DNA of 64,000 bases from Pseudaeromonas sp963677375 (GTDB taxonomy: Bacteria; Pseudomonadota; Gammaproteobacteria; Enterobacterales; Aeromonadaceae), in assembly GCA_963677375.2 (NCBI GenBank), contig CAXXIF010000003.1:1-64000 (forward strand). Reading direction: 5' to 3'. Below are positions 1 to 7,329 of this stretch, piece by piece (the first letter of the stretch is position 1; each line of letters opens with the position of its first letter). The notes under the pieces are model-generated. The model was not told the DNA's origin. It saw only the letters and a list, made by a program, of their open reading frames with translations, and did not search any database. The translations under genes and the position numbers were made by a program.

Positions 1-1
1 A

Positions 2-469
2 CCCTTCAAACATCTGGATCTAGAGGGATATAGACCCCTGCCCTTTAGCCTGCTTCTGTGCCTATGGGCTTTGATGCGCGGTTACATCCTGCTGCTGCTG
101 GCTCTGGCCAGTCGGCAGCAGACCGAGACCTTGCTGAGCCTGTTTTATCCAGATCCACAACAACTCTATCTGGCCTTGACTCTGGGTCTACCGGCCGCCA
201 TGTGCTGGTTGGCATCTGGATATCGGCAGCGCGCCGGACATCCGGTATATCACCAGATCTGGCGTCTGGGTCGCTGGCTCTGCTTGCTGTCGGCCTCGGG
301 GGAGCTTCTGCTGCAACTCTGGCAACTGCAACAGCAGGTTTGGATATTCAGTTGGCCACAAGCCGTATCACTGGCCATTGGCCTCTGGTGCCTGAGCTAT
401 CTGCTGCTGGCCAACGGGCTGACTGATGCCTTCACCCCTCAGCCCCCCCAAGCCGTGCCCCCTGAATAA
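2..469 (+). CDS. DUF2919 (YfeZ-like) inner-membrane protein, 5' partial
   Basis: The reading frame is open to the left edge, so the N-terminus lies outside the window. About 155 residues are visible. They are very hydrophobic, with roughly four predicted membrane segments (around the first LLLCLWALMRGYILLLLAL stretch, a second near LTLGLPAAMCWLA, then two in the C-terminal half) and a short proline-rich tail. The pattern HLDLEGYRPLP followed by a membrane helix, then a conserved TEtLLSLFYPDP segment, resembles DUF2919 proteins such as E. coli YfeZ. Function is unknown. A downstream ATG at 74 exists, but the protein is clearly coding upstream of it. The gene ends 28 bp before a strong bidirectional terminator and converges on ndh. 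Family call is by motif memory only. Confidence 0.7.
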   Translation, partial: PFKHLDLEGYRPLPFSLLLCLWALMRGYILLLLALASRQQTETLLSLFYPDPQQLYLALTLGLPAAMCWLASGYRQRAGHPVYHQIWRLGRWLCLLSASGELLLQLWQLQQQVWIFSWPQAVSLAIGLWCLSYLLLANGLTDAFTPQPPQAVPPE

Positions 470-496
470 ACCTGGCGCTCTGCCGAGATTTCCCAT

Positions 497-528
497 AAAA
501 AAAACCGCCGGTTCAACGGCGGTTTTTT
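497..528. terminator. Bidirectional rho-independent terminator
   Basis: A 9-bp perfect stem (502-510 with 517-525, AAACCGCCG/CGGCGGTTT) and a 6-nt loop are flanked by A-tract and T-tract. It can stop the DUF2919 gene on + and ndh on -. Confidence 0.9.
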
Positions 529-553
529 CGATGTCAAAGCACACGAGTCACGA

Positions 554-1870
554 TTAGTGCAGCTTCAGACGAGGACGCAGTATCCGGTTGATCTGTCCGA
601 CCAACATCATCAGACCCGTCTTGATATAACCATGCAGCGCGACCTGGTGCATACGATATAGCGAGATGTAAACAAAGCGCGCAATGCGCCCTTCCACCAT
701 CATGGAGCCACGCATCAGGTTGCCCATCAAGCTACCAACGGTACTGAACCGGCTCATGGAGACCAGTGAGCCGTAGTCCATGTAACTGTAAGGCTTGAGC
801 TCTTTACCCTGCATCATAGCCAGGATGTTGGCCAGGGCGCGGTCTGCCATCTGGTGGGCAGACTGGGCGCGTGGTGGCACTTGCTTCCCATCTTCCAGCG
901 TGCAGGCGGCACAATCACCAATCACGAAAATATGTTCATCCCGCGTGGTTTGCAGAGTGTTTTTTACGACCAGTTGATTGATGCGATTGGTCTCCAGACC
1001 ACCGATATCCTGTCATGAAATCCCGGCGCCTTGATCCCCGCAGCCCAGACCATCAGATTGGCTTCAATCAACTCGCCATCCTTGGTCATAAGACCCGCGG
1101 GTGTGGCTTCGCTGACGAAGGTAGCGGTACGAACATCTACACCCAGATTACTTAATTCCTGATGAGCTGCCGCCGAGATCCGCTCAGGCAACGCGGGCAG
1201 AATACGAGGGCCCGCCTCAACGACGGTCACCTTCAAGCTATCGCGAGAGAGATTCTTGTAACCGTAAGAGGCCAGCTCTTCTACCGCATTATACAATTCG
1301 GCAGACAGCTCAACCCCGGTGGCACCGGCACCCACAATGGCAATTTTCACCTTTTTCGCTCGGCTTGCAGCTGTCATCGCCCGGCTTACAGTCGGAAGCA
1401 AATTGCAGGAACTGGTTCATCAACAAACCATGGAAGCGGAATGCCTGATCGGGGCTGTCGAGGAAGATACAGTTGTCGCGCACACCCGGTGTATTGAAAT
1501 CGTTGGAAACGGAGCCGATAGCCATGACCAGATAGTCATACGCAACCTCCCGTTCAGCCAGTACCACTTCCCCTTTTTCACCGAGGATCGGCGCCAACTC
1601 GATACATTTGGTCTCGCAGTTGATATTGGTCAGAGTGCCCAACTGGAATTCAAAACCGTGATTACGGGCATGAGACTGATAGCTCAGCGCATCGATACCG
1701 GCATCCAGAGAACCTGCTGCAACTTCATGCAACAAAGGTTTCCACAGGTGAGTACGATTCCGGTCCACCAGCGTGATCTGGGCTTTGCCCGAACGCCCTA
1801 ATTTACGCCCCAGTTTAGTGGCCAGTTCCAGGCCACCGGCACCACCGCCGACTACAACTATCTTGGTCAT
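554..1870 (-). pseudogene. ndh: NADH:quinone oxidoreductase type II (NDH-2), two frameshifts
   Basis: This is a single-subunit flavoprotein that moves electrons from NADH to quinone without pumping protons, at the inner face of the membrane. The start at 1870 (MTKIVVVGGGAGG) has a GGAAGG ribosome site. Seen in order: an FAD-binding Rossmann motif VVGGGAGGLELATKLG, the NAD-binding motif IVGAGATGVELSAEL, the VWAAGIKAP segment, IGDCAAC, and a C-terminal amphipathic tail ending RPRLKLH, all collinear with E. coli Ndh. The frame is broken twice. One extra A sits in the A5 run on the minus strand (1352-1356). About one base is missing near 1007-1012, after KAPGFHD. Repairing both gives an intact protein of roughly the usual 430-440 residues. 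It follows ycfP, as in E. coli. I infer sequencing error rather than decay, because no other damage is visible. Confidence 0.85.
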
Positions 1871-1892
1871 CAGTACCTTCCATCCATAAAAC

Positions 1893-1918
1893 AAAGGGAG
1901 CTCGACGGAGCTCCCTGA
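1893..1918 (-). terminator. Terminator downstream of ycfP
   Basis: A 9-bp stem AGGGAGCTC/GAGCTCCCT (1895-1903 with 1908-1916) has a GACG loop. On the minus strand it is followed by TTTGTTTT. It lies between ycfP and ndh, so ndh probably has its own promoter or depends on read-through. Confidence 0.7.
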
Positions 1919-1937
1919 AATCGCAATTCAAAACCGA

Positions 1938-2477
1938 TCAGGCAAGCTTGAAAGCCTTGATTGCCTGGAGGTGCGCGGAGATATTCTTGAACTTGTGGCT
2001 CTCGCGTTCGTCCCAGACAATGTTGTAATAATCCTTCAGCTCACGCTCTGTGGACCTATTATCTATCACTTCATCGTTAACAGAAAGGATACAAAGGCAA
2101 TTACCTGCATTTTTTTTACGAAATTCAGTTACACATTTGGTCGAAATATCTGTGTATTCTTCAGGCCGTTCGATACGTCCCTGCATGTTTTGTTCCGGGT
2201 GCAGATTCGGGTTAAACATCACTTGTTTGATCCCACACAGAAAACCGATACGCTCACTCCAGTAGGCACCCAGACCCACACCGCAAATCAACGGTTTGCT
2301 GTCATTACTCATCGATAATTGCTTATGAACTTCTTTCAGCAGATGGCTCATGTCATGGCGTGGATGCACAGTGCTGTAATGAACAAAGCGCACATCATCA
2401 TCAATGAACTGCAGTTGCAGGATCTTTTCATGATTTCCAGGGCTGGTAGCGTCAAAACCGTGCAAATAGATAATCAT
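1938..2477 (-). CDS. ycfP: YcfP family (UPF0227) alpha/beta-hydrolase-like protein
   Basis: 179 residues, the same length as E. coli YcfP and collinear with it: N-terminal MIIYLHGFDATSPGNHEK, the HDMSHLLKEV region, CGVGLGAYWSERIGFL, FNPNLHPE and the C-terminal HKFKNISAHLQAIKAF. The fold is alpha/beta hydrolase-like. The usual nucleophile-elbow G-x-S-x-G is replaced by GVGLGAY, as in the family, so hydrolase activity cannot be claimed. It sits upstream of ndh in the same orientation, the order conserved in enterobacteria. The role of the family is poorly defined. Confidence 0.92.
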   Translation of the reverse strand: MIIYLHGFDATSPGNHEKILQLQFIDDDVRFVHYSTVHPRHDMSHLLKEVHKQLSMSNDSKPLICGVGLGAYWSERIGFLCGIKQVMFNPNLHPEQNMQGRIERPEEYTDISTKCVTEFRKKNAGNCLCILSVNDEVIDNRSTERELKDYYNIVWDERESHKFKNISAHLQAIKAFKLA

Positions 2478-2610
2478 ACTGTTCCCTCATCCTATGCGGC
2501 TTACGATGACCATATCAGGATTACGTGCCGCGACCAAACGCAACCAATTGAAGCTTGTGGCGGATCAAACTATACCCAGGTTCGATAAGAAGCCGAGGCC
2601 GTCGAACAAG

Positions 2611-3453
2611 CTAGGGACGGCTCAGAGCATCCAGATCGGCCGCCAGCTCACTCAGTTTATGTCGCACATATTGTCGTTGTTCATCGGTTAAACTGGCTGA
2701 CAGTGCAGCAAACCATTGGATCGAGCGCTGACGTGAATCCGCCACATACTGCTTGAATTGTCCGTCACCCAACTCATCGCCTTTTAGCACTACAGCCACC
2801 AGCCCCGACTCAAACCCCGGCTTCCCCCTCTCAGCCAGCGTCAGGGCCAGGGTTTTCAGCCAGACATCCTGATAGTCCAGCCAGGTACCATAATATTGAC
2901 GTTGCCACTGTGCTGATTGCGCAATTAACGGTTGCTGTGCAGGCTCCACATCCCCTAGCCAGTTATCCAGATTCTTGGTCAGCTTACGTTGGAAGCTGGC
3001 GTAGACCTTGTCGCCATTTTCTTGTGCAAATTCCTTGCGTTGTTCCAGCTGCTTTTTCCAACGTTCGGCCATGAAGTGATCGATTTGTTCATCCGTTAAG
3101 GTGGCCGCAAAACGGTTGGCCGGCTGTTTCACATTCTCGGCCAACTGTCGCATCAACCCTTCGAACGTCTGCAAGTGCGTGGCAACTTCAGCTTCAGTCA
3201 ATGGACGTCGCAAATCAAAACTCAAACTGCGTAAGGCCTGTACATAACGGGGTAAGGCCTCGCGACGATGCCACTGCAAAATTTGCGTCACTTGCTGATC
3301 CAACATGTTGGACTGGCTACTGGTCAGCTCAAAATAATCATCCAGCTTCCAGGCGATGGCCCAGTCCAGCCAGTTGTACAACATGCGAACGGCACAGCCC
3401 GTCAGTAAAAGCGGGATAAGTAACAGAACGACCACCAGACTGCGTCGCATCAT
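2611..3453 (-). CDS. DUF6279-type lipoprotein
   Basis: 280 residues. The start is taken at the ATGATG at 3453 (MMRRSLVVV), overlapping the stop of the upstream thiK-like gene and so translationally coupled. The signal peptide ends in a lipobox LLTGC, predicting a lipid-anchored protein. Aspartate at +2 is absent (C-A-V), which favours outer-membrane sorting. The mature part is mostly helical and charged, with repeated Q/E/R-rich segments and conserved YNWLDW and YGTWLDYQD motifs. I recognise it as the uncharacterised DUF6279 lipoprotein group of gammaproteobacteria. Its place at the end of a lipoprotein-rich run with LpoB suggests an envelope role, but this is inference. Confidence 0.7.
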   Translation of the reverse strand: MMRRSLVVVLLLIPLLLTGCAVRMLYNWLDWAIAWKLDDYFELTSSQSNMLDQQVTQILQWHRREALPRYVQALRSLSFDLRRPLTEAEVATHLQTFEGLMRQLAENVKQPANRFAATLTDEQIDHFMAERWKKQLEQRKEFAQENGDKVYASFQRKLTKNLDNWLGDVEPAQQPLIAQSAQWQRQYYGTWLDYQDVWLKTLALTLAERGKPGFESGLVAVVLKGDELGDGQFKQYVADSRQRSIQWFAALSASLTDEQRQYVRHKLSELAADLDALSRP

Positions 3454-4262
3454 GATGGCATCCCCTCTTGTTGGCACAGCCGGGTCAATTGCAGTTCAAA
3501 GAGTTCGTGATAACGGACATCCAGGCTGCATTCCCAAAAAACATTTGCCCAGAGTACAGTGACAAAATCAGCCACTTTTAGCATCACTGCGACCCGCTCC
3601 CAGGGGCATACGCCGCCGCGTTGTTGATAGAGGTGGCACAACTGTCGGGCTTGCAACTCATCCAGCGCAAACGAACGAATGAGACACGCCAGGTCAAACG
3701 CAGGATCTCCTACGCCCGCATATTCCCAATCCACCAGAAGCAGCGGTGCCCCCAGTAGATTGGACGGACTAATATCGTTGTGACAAAACACCCGCTTGAT
3801 AGAGGGCAGCGACTGCAGCAACGTCATCATGCGATGAAACAACTTGGTCACTCGCGGGTCGCGGTGACAAATTCGTGCCAGATAAAAACGCAGATGAGAC
3901 TCCAGATCCAGGGCCAAAGCTGGGGCTGGTAACGCATGCACCCGCGCCACTAGCTCCGCCAGCAGTGCAATGCCAGCATCACTGTGCCAATCAGGTAACG
4001 ATGCGGCAGGAGCCACCCAGTCGGTAATGAGTAAACCGGCATCCAAGTCCATATACTGCAGCCGAGGCGCCAACCCCTGCTCCGCCGCCAATTTATGCAA
4101 CACCAGTTCGCGCCCTCGCATCACACCGAGACGAGAGGCCCAGGGGCTACTGACACGCAGGAAAAAGTCGCCCCGTGGCAGCTGCAATTGGTAACTGGTG
4201 TTGGTCAAGCCACCATCAATCGCGATGAGTTGACCACCACTAAAACTCTCCGGTAGGCGCAT
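3450..4262 (-). CDS. thiK: Thiamine kinase-like / choline-kinase-type phosphotransferase
   Basis: 270 residues, with the start at 4262 overlapping the lpoB stop (TAATG). It has the APH/choline kinase fold: a glycine-containing N-terminal strand GGLTNTSYQL, the catalytic loop VFCHNDISPSNLL and the metal-binding motif LLVDWEYAGVGDPAFDLA. E. coli ThiK (YcfN, about 274 residues) occupies the same position after lpoB and phosphorylates thiamine. Synteny is the main argument for that substrate. Sequence alone only supports a small-molecule kinase of the APH superfamily. It is in the lpoB operon by overlap on both sides. Confidence 0.75.
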   Translation of the reverse strand: MRLPESFSGGQLIAIDGGLTNTSYQLQLPRGDFFLRVSSPWASRLGVMRGRELVLHKLAAEQGLAPRLQYMDLDAGLLITDWVAPAASLPDWHSDAGIALLAELVARVHALPAPALALDLESHLRFYLARICHRDPRVTKLFHRMMTLLQSLPSIKRVFCHNDISPSNLLGAPLLLVDWEYAGVGDPAFDLACLIRSFALDELQARQLCHLYQQRGGVCPWERVAVMLKVADFVTVLWANVFWECSLDVRYHELFELQLTRLCQQEGMPS

Positions 4263-4864
4263 TACCACCCCAGTGTTTTCTTCTTGCTTTGTTTGCGGAT
4301 CTCTTGTTGATCGGCCCAAATCAACTCCCCACTGGTCAGATCCATCAGATTCATGGTCAATTGATAAAATACATCCTTCACCTTGCCATTATTTTTGACA
4401 ATGCTGGCCAGGTTGCCATACAGCATGTAGTGAGCACCGGTCTGTTTGCCCATGCGAACCATGGAGGCCGGATCGACCATGCCACCTGCCTGCTGATATT
4501 CAAGCTGCTCCTTAACTGCTGCCACCTTGCTCATATCAACAAATCGATACTTCCCGGAGCGCAGCAACTGAGTTCGCATAGTATCGGTCAAGGCTTCGGT
4601 ATCAATATGTTCCGACGTTTTGTTGCGAATGCTATCCACGAACAGAACCGGATGTCCGGCACTGCTGATATCTGTGGTAACCGGGCTATCAATCAAGGAT
4701 TGCACCATCTTGCCAGACATGGATTGCAGATCGGTGGAGCCATAATCCACGGTCACAGTTTCCGTCGCTTTGGCATCCCCATAAGAGACCTCGGTCGAAC
4801 ACCCAGAAACCAGTACGCTCACTATCCCCAGACTCAGCCAGAGTGTTTTATTCATATTCATCAT
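4262..4864 (-). CDS. lpoB: Penicillin-binding protein activator LpoB
   Basis: 200 residues, slightly shorter than E. coli LpoB (213). The N-terminal signal ends VLVSGCSTE, a lipobox without aspartate at +2, so an outer-membrane lipoprotein is expected. After a short linker comes the folded domain with SLIDSP, VLFVDSIRNKTSEHIDTEAL, LLRSGKYRFVD and YQLTMNLMDLTSGELIWADQQEIRK, all hallmarks of the LpoB domain that contacts and activates PBP1b (MrcB). The linker is short compared with enterobacteria, suggesting a thinner periplasmic span, which is inference. The start ATGATG overlaps the ycfL stop by one base and the end overlaps thiK. Confidence 0.92.
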   Translation of the reverse strand: MMNMNKTLWLSLGIVSVLVSGCSTEVSYGDAKATETVTVDYGSTDLQSMSGKMVQSLIDSPVTTDISSAGHPVLFVDSIRNKTSEHIDTEALTDTMRTQLLRSGKYRFVDMSKVAAVKEQLEYQQAGGMVDPASMVRMGKQTGAHYMLYGNLASIVKNNGKVKDVFYQLTMNLMDLTSGELIWADQQEIRKQSKKKTLGW

Positions 4865-5262
4865 TAATCCTTGACTACATCACGGACAGAAAAATGGAAG
4901 GCGGTGGCCTGAGGCAACAGGGCCGAAACCCGTATGACTCGTTGCTCACCACCGTGTAGAACCAGCGGCAGCCAGCTGGTGCTGTCCGGCTCGACGGGCA
5001 TACCGGCCTCATCAAACCAATCAATACGGTATTGCAGTGTTTGATCATAGGCGATGTGGCTCTTGAGCTGAACCGCGACTTGCAACCGCTCGTCGACACG
5101 TTGCTGTCGGCCCAGACTTAATCCGAGTCGTTGCCCCATCCCGCTATTCTCGATCTGTAAACTGGCATCACGGCCTTCCCCGCCATCCAATGCGATGCCG
5201 TTGGTCGAGGAACACGCAACCAGACCACTCAGCAACAACGACAATAAAATCAGTCTCATCAT
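4864..5262 (-). CDS. ycfL: YcfL family (DUF1425) lipoprotein
   Basis: 132 residues. The signal peptide MMRLILLSLLLSG is followed by the lipobox LVACSST. The rest is a small beta-rich domain with LQIENSGMGQRLGLSLGRQQRVDERLQV and YRIDWFDEAGMPVEPDSTSW, matching the DUF1425/YcfL family. In E. coli ycfL lies directly between hinT and lpoB; here a COG3014 lipoprotein gene is inserted upstream. It overlaps lpoB by one base. No molecular function is established. Confidence 0.88.
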   Translation of the reverse strand: MMRLILLSLLLSGLVACSSTNGIALDGGEGRDASLQIENSGMGQRLGLSLGRQQRVDERLQVAVQLKSHIAYDQTLQYRIDWFDEAGMPVEPDSTSWLPLVLHGGEQRVIRVSALLPQATAFHFSVRDVVKD

Positions 5263-5284
5263 GCTCTCTCCGCCTCATTGGCTC

Positions 5285-6748
5285 TCAGGATATCATTTTT
5301 ACCATGCTGACTATATTGGCACCCAGTTGATTTACCCAGACCAATGTGACCTTACCCTGACTCACCGGCACTGATAGTTGCTGTTGCGTCACGCCGCTCC
5401 CGATGGTCAACGTATGACTGCCCACATGTGCAGAACGACGCCAAATACTCACCCCGGACGGCAAAGTTGACCAGGAGCGGGTATCCGCATGTTCTGAGAA
5501 GGTGTTATAGAGGCCGACTAGAATATTGCCCAAGTCCCCTCCCTGCTGGCTCGCCTCATGGCGGAGAGCCTCCTTGCTGGATAACCGCAGTAGCTGTCGC
5601 ATGACCAGCCCAGGCAGACGCTCTTGCAGGGACTGACTCGCCAAGGCCTGAAGTGATACCAAAGGTGCGGTTTGAGCCGTCTGACCATCCAGCAGCAGCG
5701 GCGATGCTGTCGGTAAACTTGCTGCAGGACTATACCAGGGGAATGCGACCGTAAAAGTGCGGAAATCCCCTTCAGATGTCGCTAGGGGCAAAGGCAGGAA
5801 AAACTCCTGCAGTGGAGCCACCATGTCTTGTTCATACAACACCAGAATTGCGCCTTGTTCTTCCGCTGCTGATAAGCCCTTCACGACGCTTGATGTCTCG
5901 GGGGGTAAACCAAACCGTTTCAAATAGGCCGCATGCTCCGCCTTTAAACCCATGCGAGCCGTCACACGCAACAGATCGTCGCGCACGACCGGATTATTTG
6001 GCGCCACGTCTAACGCGCGCTGATAATCCACATAGGCATCATTCAGCGCCCCGGTTGCCTCGTAGAGCGATGCGGAGAGATAAAAGGTGTACCCGCTCTG
6101 GATTTTTCCCTTGATACCGACACTGTCGCTCGATGGCTCGGGTAAACCACTCTGCGCCAAAGCCAGTGCCTGGGTTAACCCTGACTGCTGGATCTCCTCT
6201 TCCGCGGCTTGGACCTCCCGATCCCGAACGGCAAGGGCTCGCTCCTGAACCTGATTCGCTTTTCTGATTTCGACCACAGCATCTTGGGTCTGACCAAGAA
6301 AGAGATAATTCAGAGCCTGATAATGGTGAAGAAAAGTCTGTTCGTAGTCAGGGGCCTGATAGGCAATGGCCTGATCATTACTCAACAAGGAACCCGCCTG
6401 TTGCAAGCCATGACTCAGACGATATTCAGCCTGTTGATCCAGCCACTCCAGTTGAGTCGCGGCAGCATCCAGACTCTGCTTGCTCGCTGACCAGTCCCGA
6501 AGCAAAAAAGCTATCCGCCCCTGTTGCAACCGATCCAGCACAAAATTATTGTCATTGGGCTCGGAGAGCGGAATTTCCGTTTTGGCCTCTTGCCATTGTC
6601 CCAACTGCAGCTGGGTGCGCACTGGCTGCATCGCCGTGCTGTAACTGACAAATAGATCGCTCAGCCCCATCCCAGCGCAACCGGATAGCACGGCACTGGC
6701 CACCAGCAAAAACACGGATCGCCAGCAAGTGAACTCAAATTGGCGCAT
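5285..6748 (-). CDS. COG3014-type TPR-containing lipoprotein
   Basis: 487 residues. The N-terminal signal ends VLSGCAGMG (lipobox). It contains helical tetratricopeptide-like stretches: residues about 60-160 with DRLQQGRIAFLLRDWSASKQSL and HYQALNYLFLGQTQDAVVEIRKANQ, then about 220-270 with YDAYVDYQRALDVAPNNPVVRDDL-like TPR. The C-terminal half is beta-rich. The pattern matches the uncharacterised COG3014 family found in Vibrio, Shewanella and Aeromonas. It lies 5 bp after hinT and 22 bp before ycfL in the same direction, so it is probably in the hinT-ycfL-lpoB transcript. Function unknown; an envelope scaffold role is speculation. Confidence 0.7.
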   Translation of the reverse strand: MRQFEFTCWRSVFLLVASAVLSGCAGMGLSDLFVSYSTAMQPVRTQLQLGQWQEAKTEIPLSEPNDNNFVLDRLQQGRIAFLLRDWSASKQSLDAAATQLEWLDQQAEYRLSHGLQQAGSLLSNDQAIAYQAPDYEQTFLHHYQALNYLFLGQTQDAVVEIRKANQVQERALAVRDREVQAAEEEIQQSGLTQALALAQSGLPEPSSDSVGIKGKIQSGYTFYLSASLYEATGALNDAYVDYQRALDVAPNNPVVRDDLLRVTARMGLKAEHAAYLKRFGLPPETSSVVKGLSAAEEQGAILVLYEQDMVAPLQEFFLPLPLATSEGDFRTFTVAFPWYSPAASLPTASPLLLDGQTAQTAPLVSLQALASQSLQERLPGLVMRQLLRLSSKEALRHEASQQGGDLGNILVGLYNTFSEHADTRSWSTLPSGVSIWRRSAHVGSHTLTIGSGVTQQQLSVPVSQGKVTLVWVNQLGANIVSMVKMIS

Positions 6749-6753
6749 TCAAT

Positions 6754-7104
6754 TTACTCAGCGAGTAATGGCCCGAGGGAGTGCCCACCCAATAGGTGCA
6801 TATGCAGGTGATAGACCTCCTGCCCACCGTGTCGATTGCAATTGATTACCAGCCGGTAGCCGTCCTCGGCAATGCCCTCCTCTTCAGCCAATTGTCTAGC
6901 CACGGTAAATAACCGCCCCATGGCCTGTTCATCCTCACGGGTGACTTGATTCACAGTCGGGATCAATTTATTCGGTACAATCAGTATGTGTGTCGGTGCT
7001 TTGGGGCTGATGTCGCGAAATGCAGTCACCAGTTCATCTTGATACAACAACTTAGCCGGTATCTCCTGACGGATGATCTTACTGAAAATGGTTTCTTCTG
7101 GCAT
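6754..7104 (-). CDS. hinT: Histidine triad purine nucleoside phosphoramidase HinT
   Basis: 116 residues with the start at 7104 (MPEETIFSKIIRQEIPAKLLY), preceded by AAGGA. An upstream in-frame extension is not family-like. The histidine triad H-x-H-x-H lies at residues 99, 101 and 103, followed by LLGG. The N-terminal FSKIIRQEIPA and the central HILIVPNKLI are typical of HinT. The enzyme hydrolyses AMP-lysine and other nucleoside phosphoramidates in the cytoplasm. It heads the leftward block leading to lpoB, as in E. coli. Confidence 0.95.
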   Translation of the reverse strand: MPEETIFSKIIRQEIPAKLLYQDELVTAFRDISPKAPTHILIVPNKLIPTVNQVTREDEQAMGRLFTVARQLAEEEGIAEDGYRLVINCNRHGGQEVYHLHMHLLGGHSLGPLLAE

Positions 7105-7329
7105 GACGAAATCCTTAAAAACAGCGCTGTTCAACAAATAAACTGATGAGCGGGTGGCACAAGGCATTCTTGAGTCCTTGACCAGGTAGATGAGTGTGAT
7201 TCAGCTCCGGCTTTACCTGCACCAGCTCGAAAAAGAGTTAAACATTTGACAGCTTTTACAGAAGATATACAAGTTCGGACGCTTTAAGACGTCTAGCGAA
7301 CTGCAGTCAACTTGGCGGGTGTTAACATA

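Noticed and set aside
7240..7275. TTGACA followed by TATACA upstream of the chemoreceptor as a sigma-70 promoter
   Set aside because: The spacer is only 14 bp, too short for a credible promoter.
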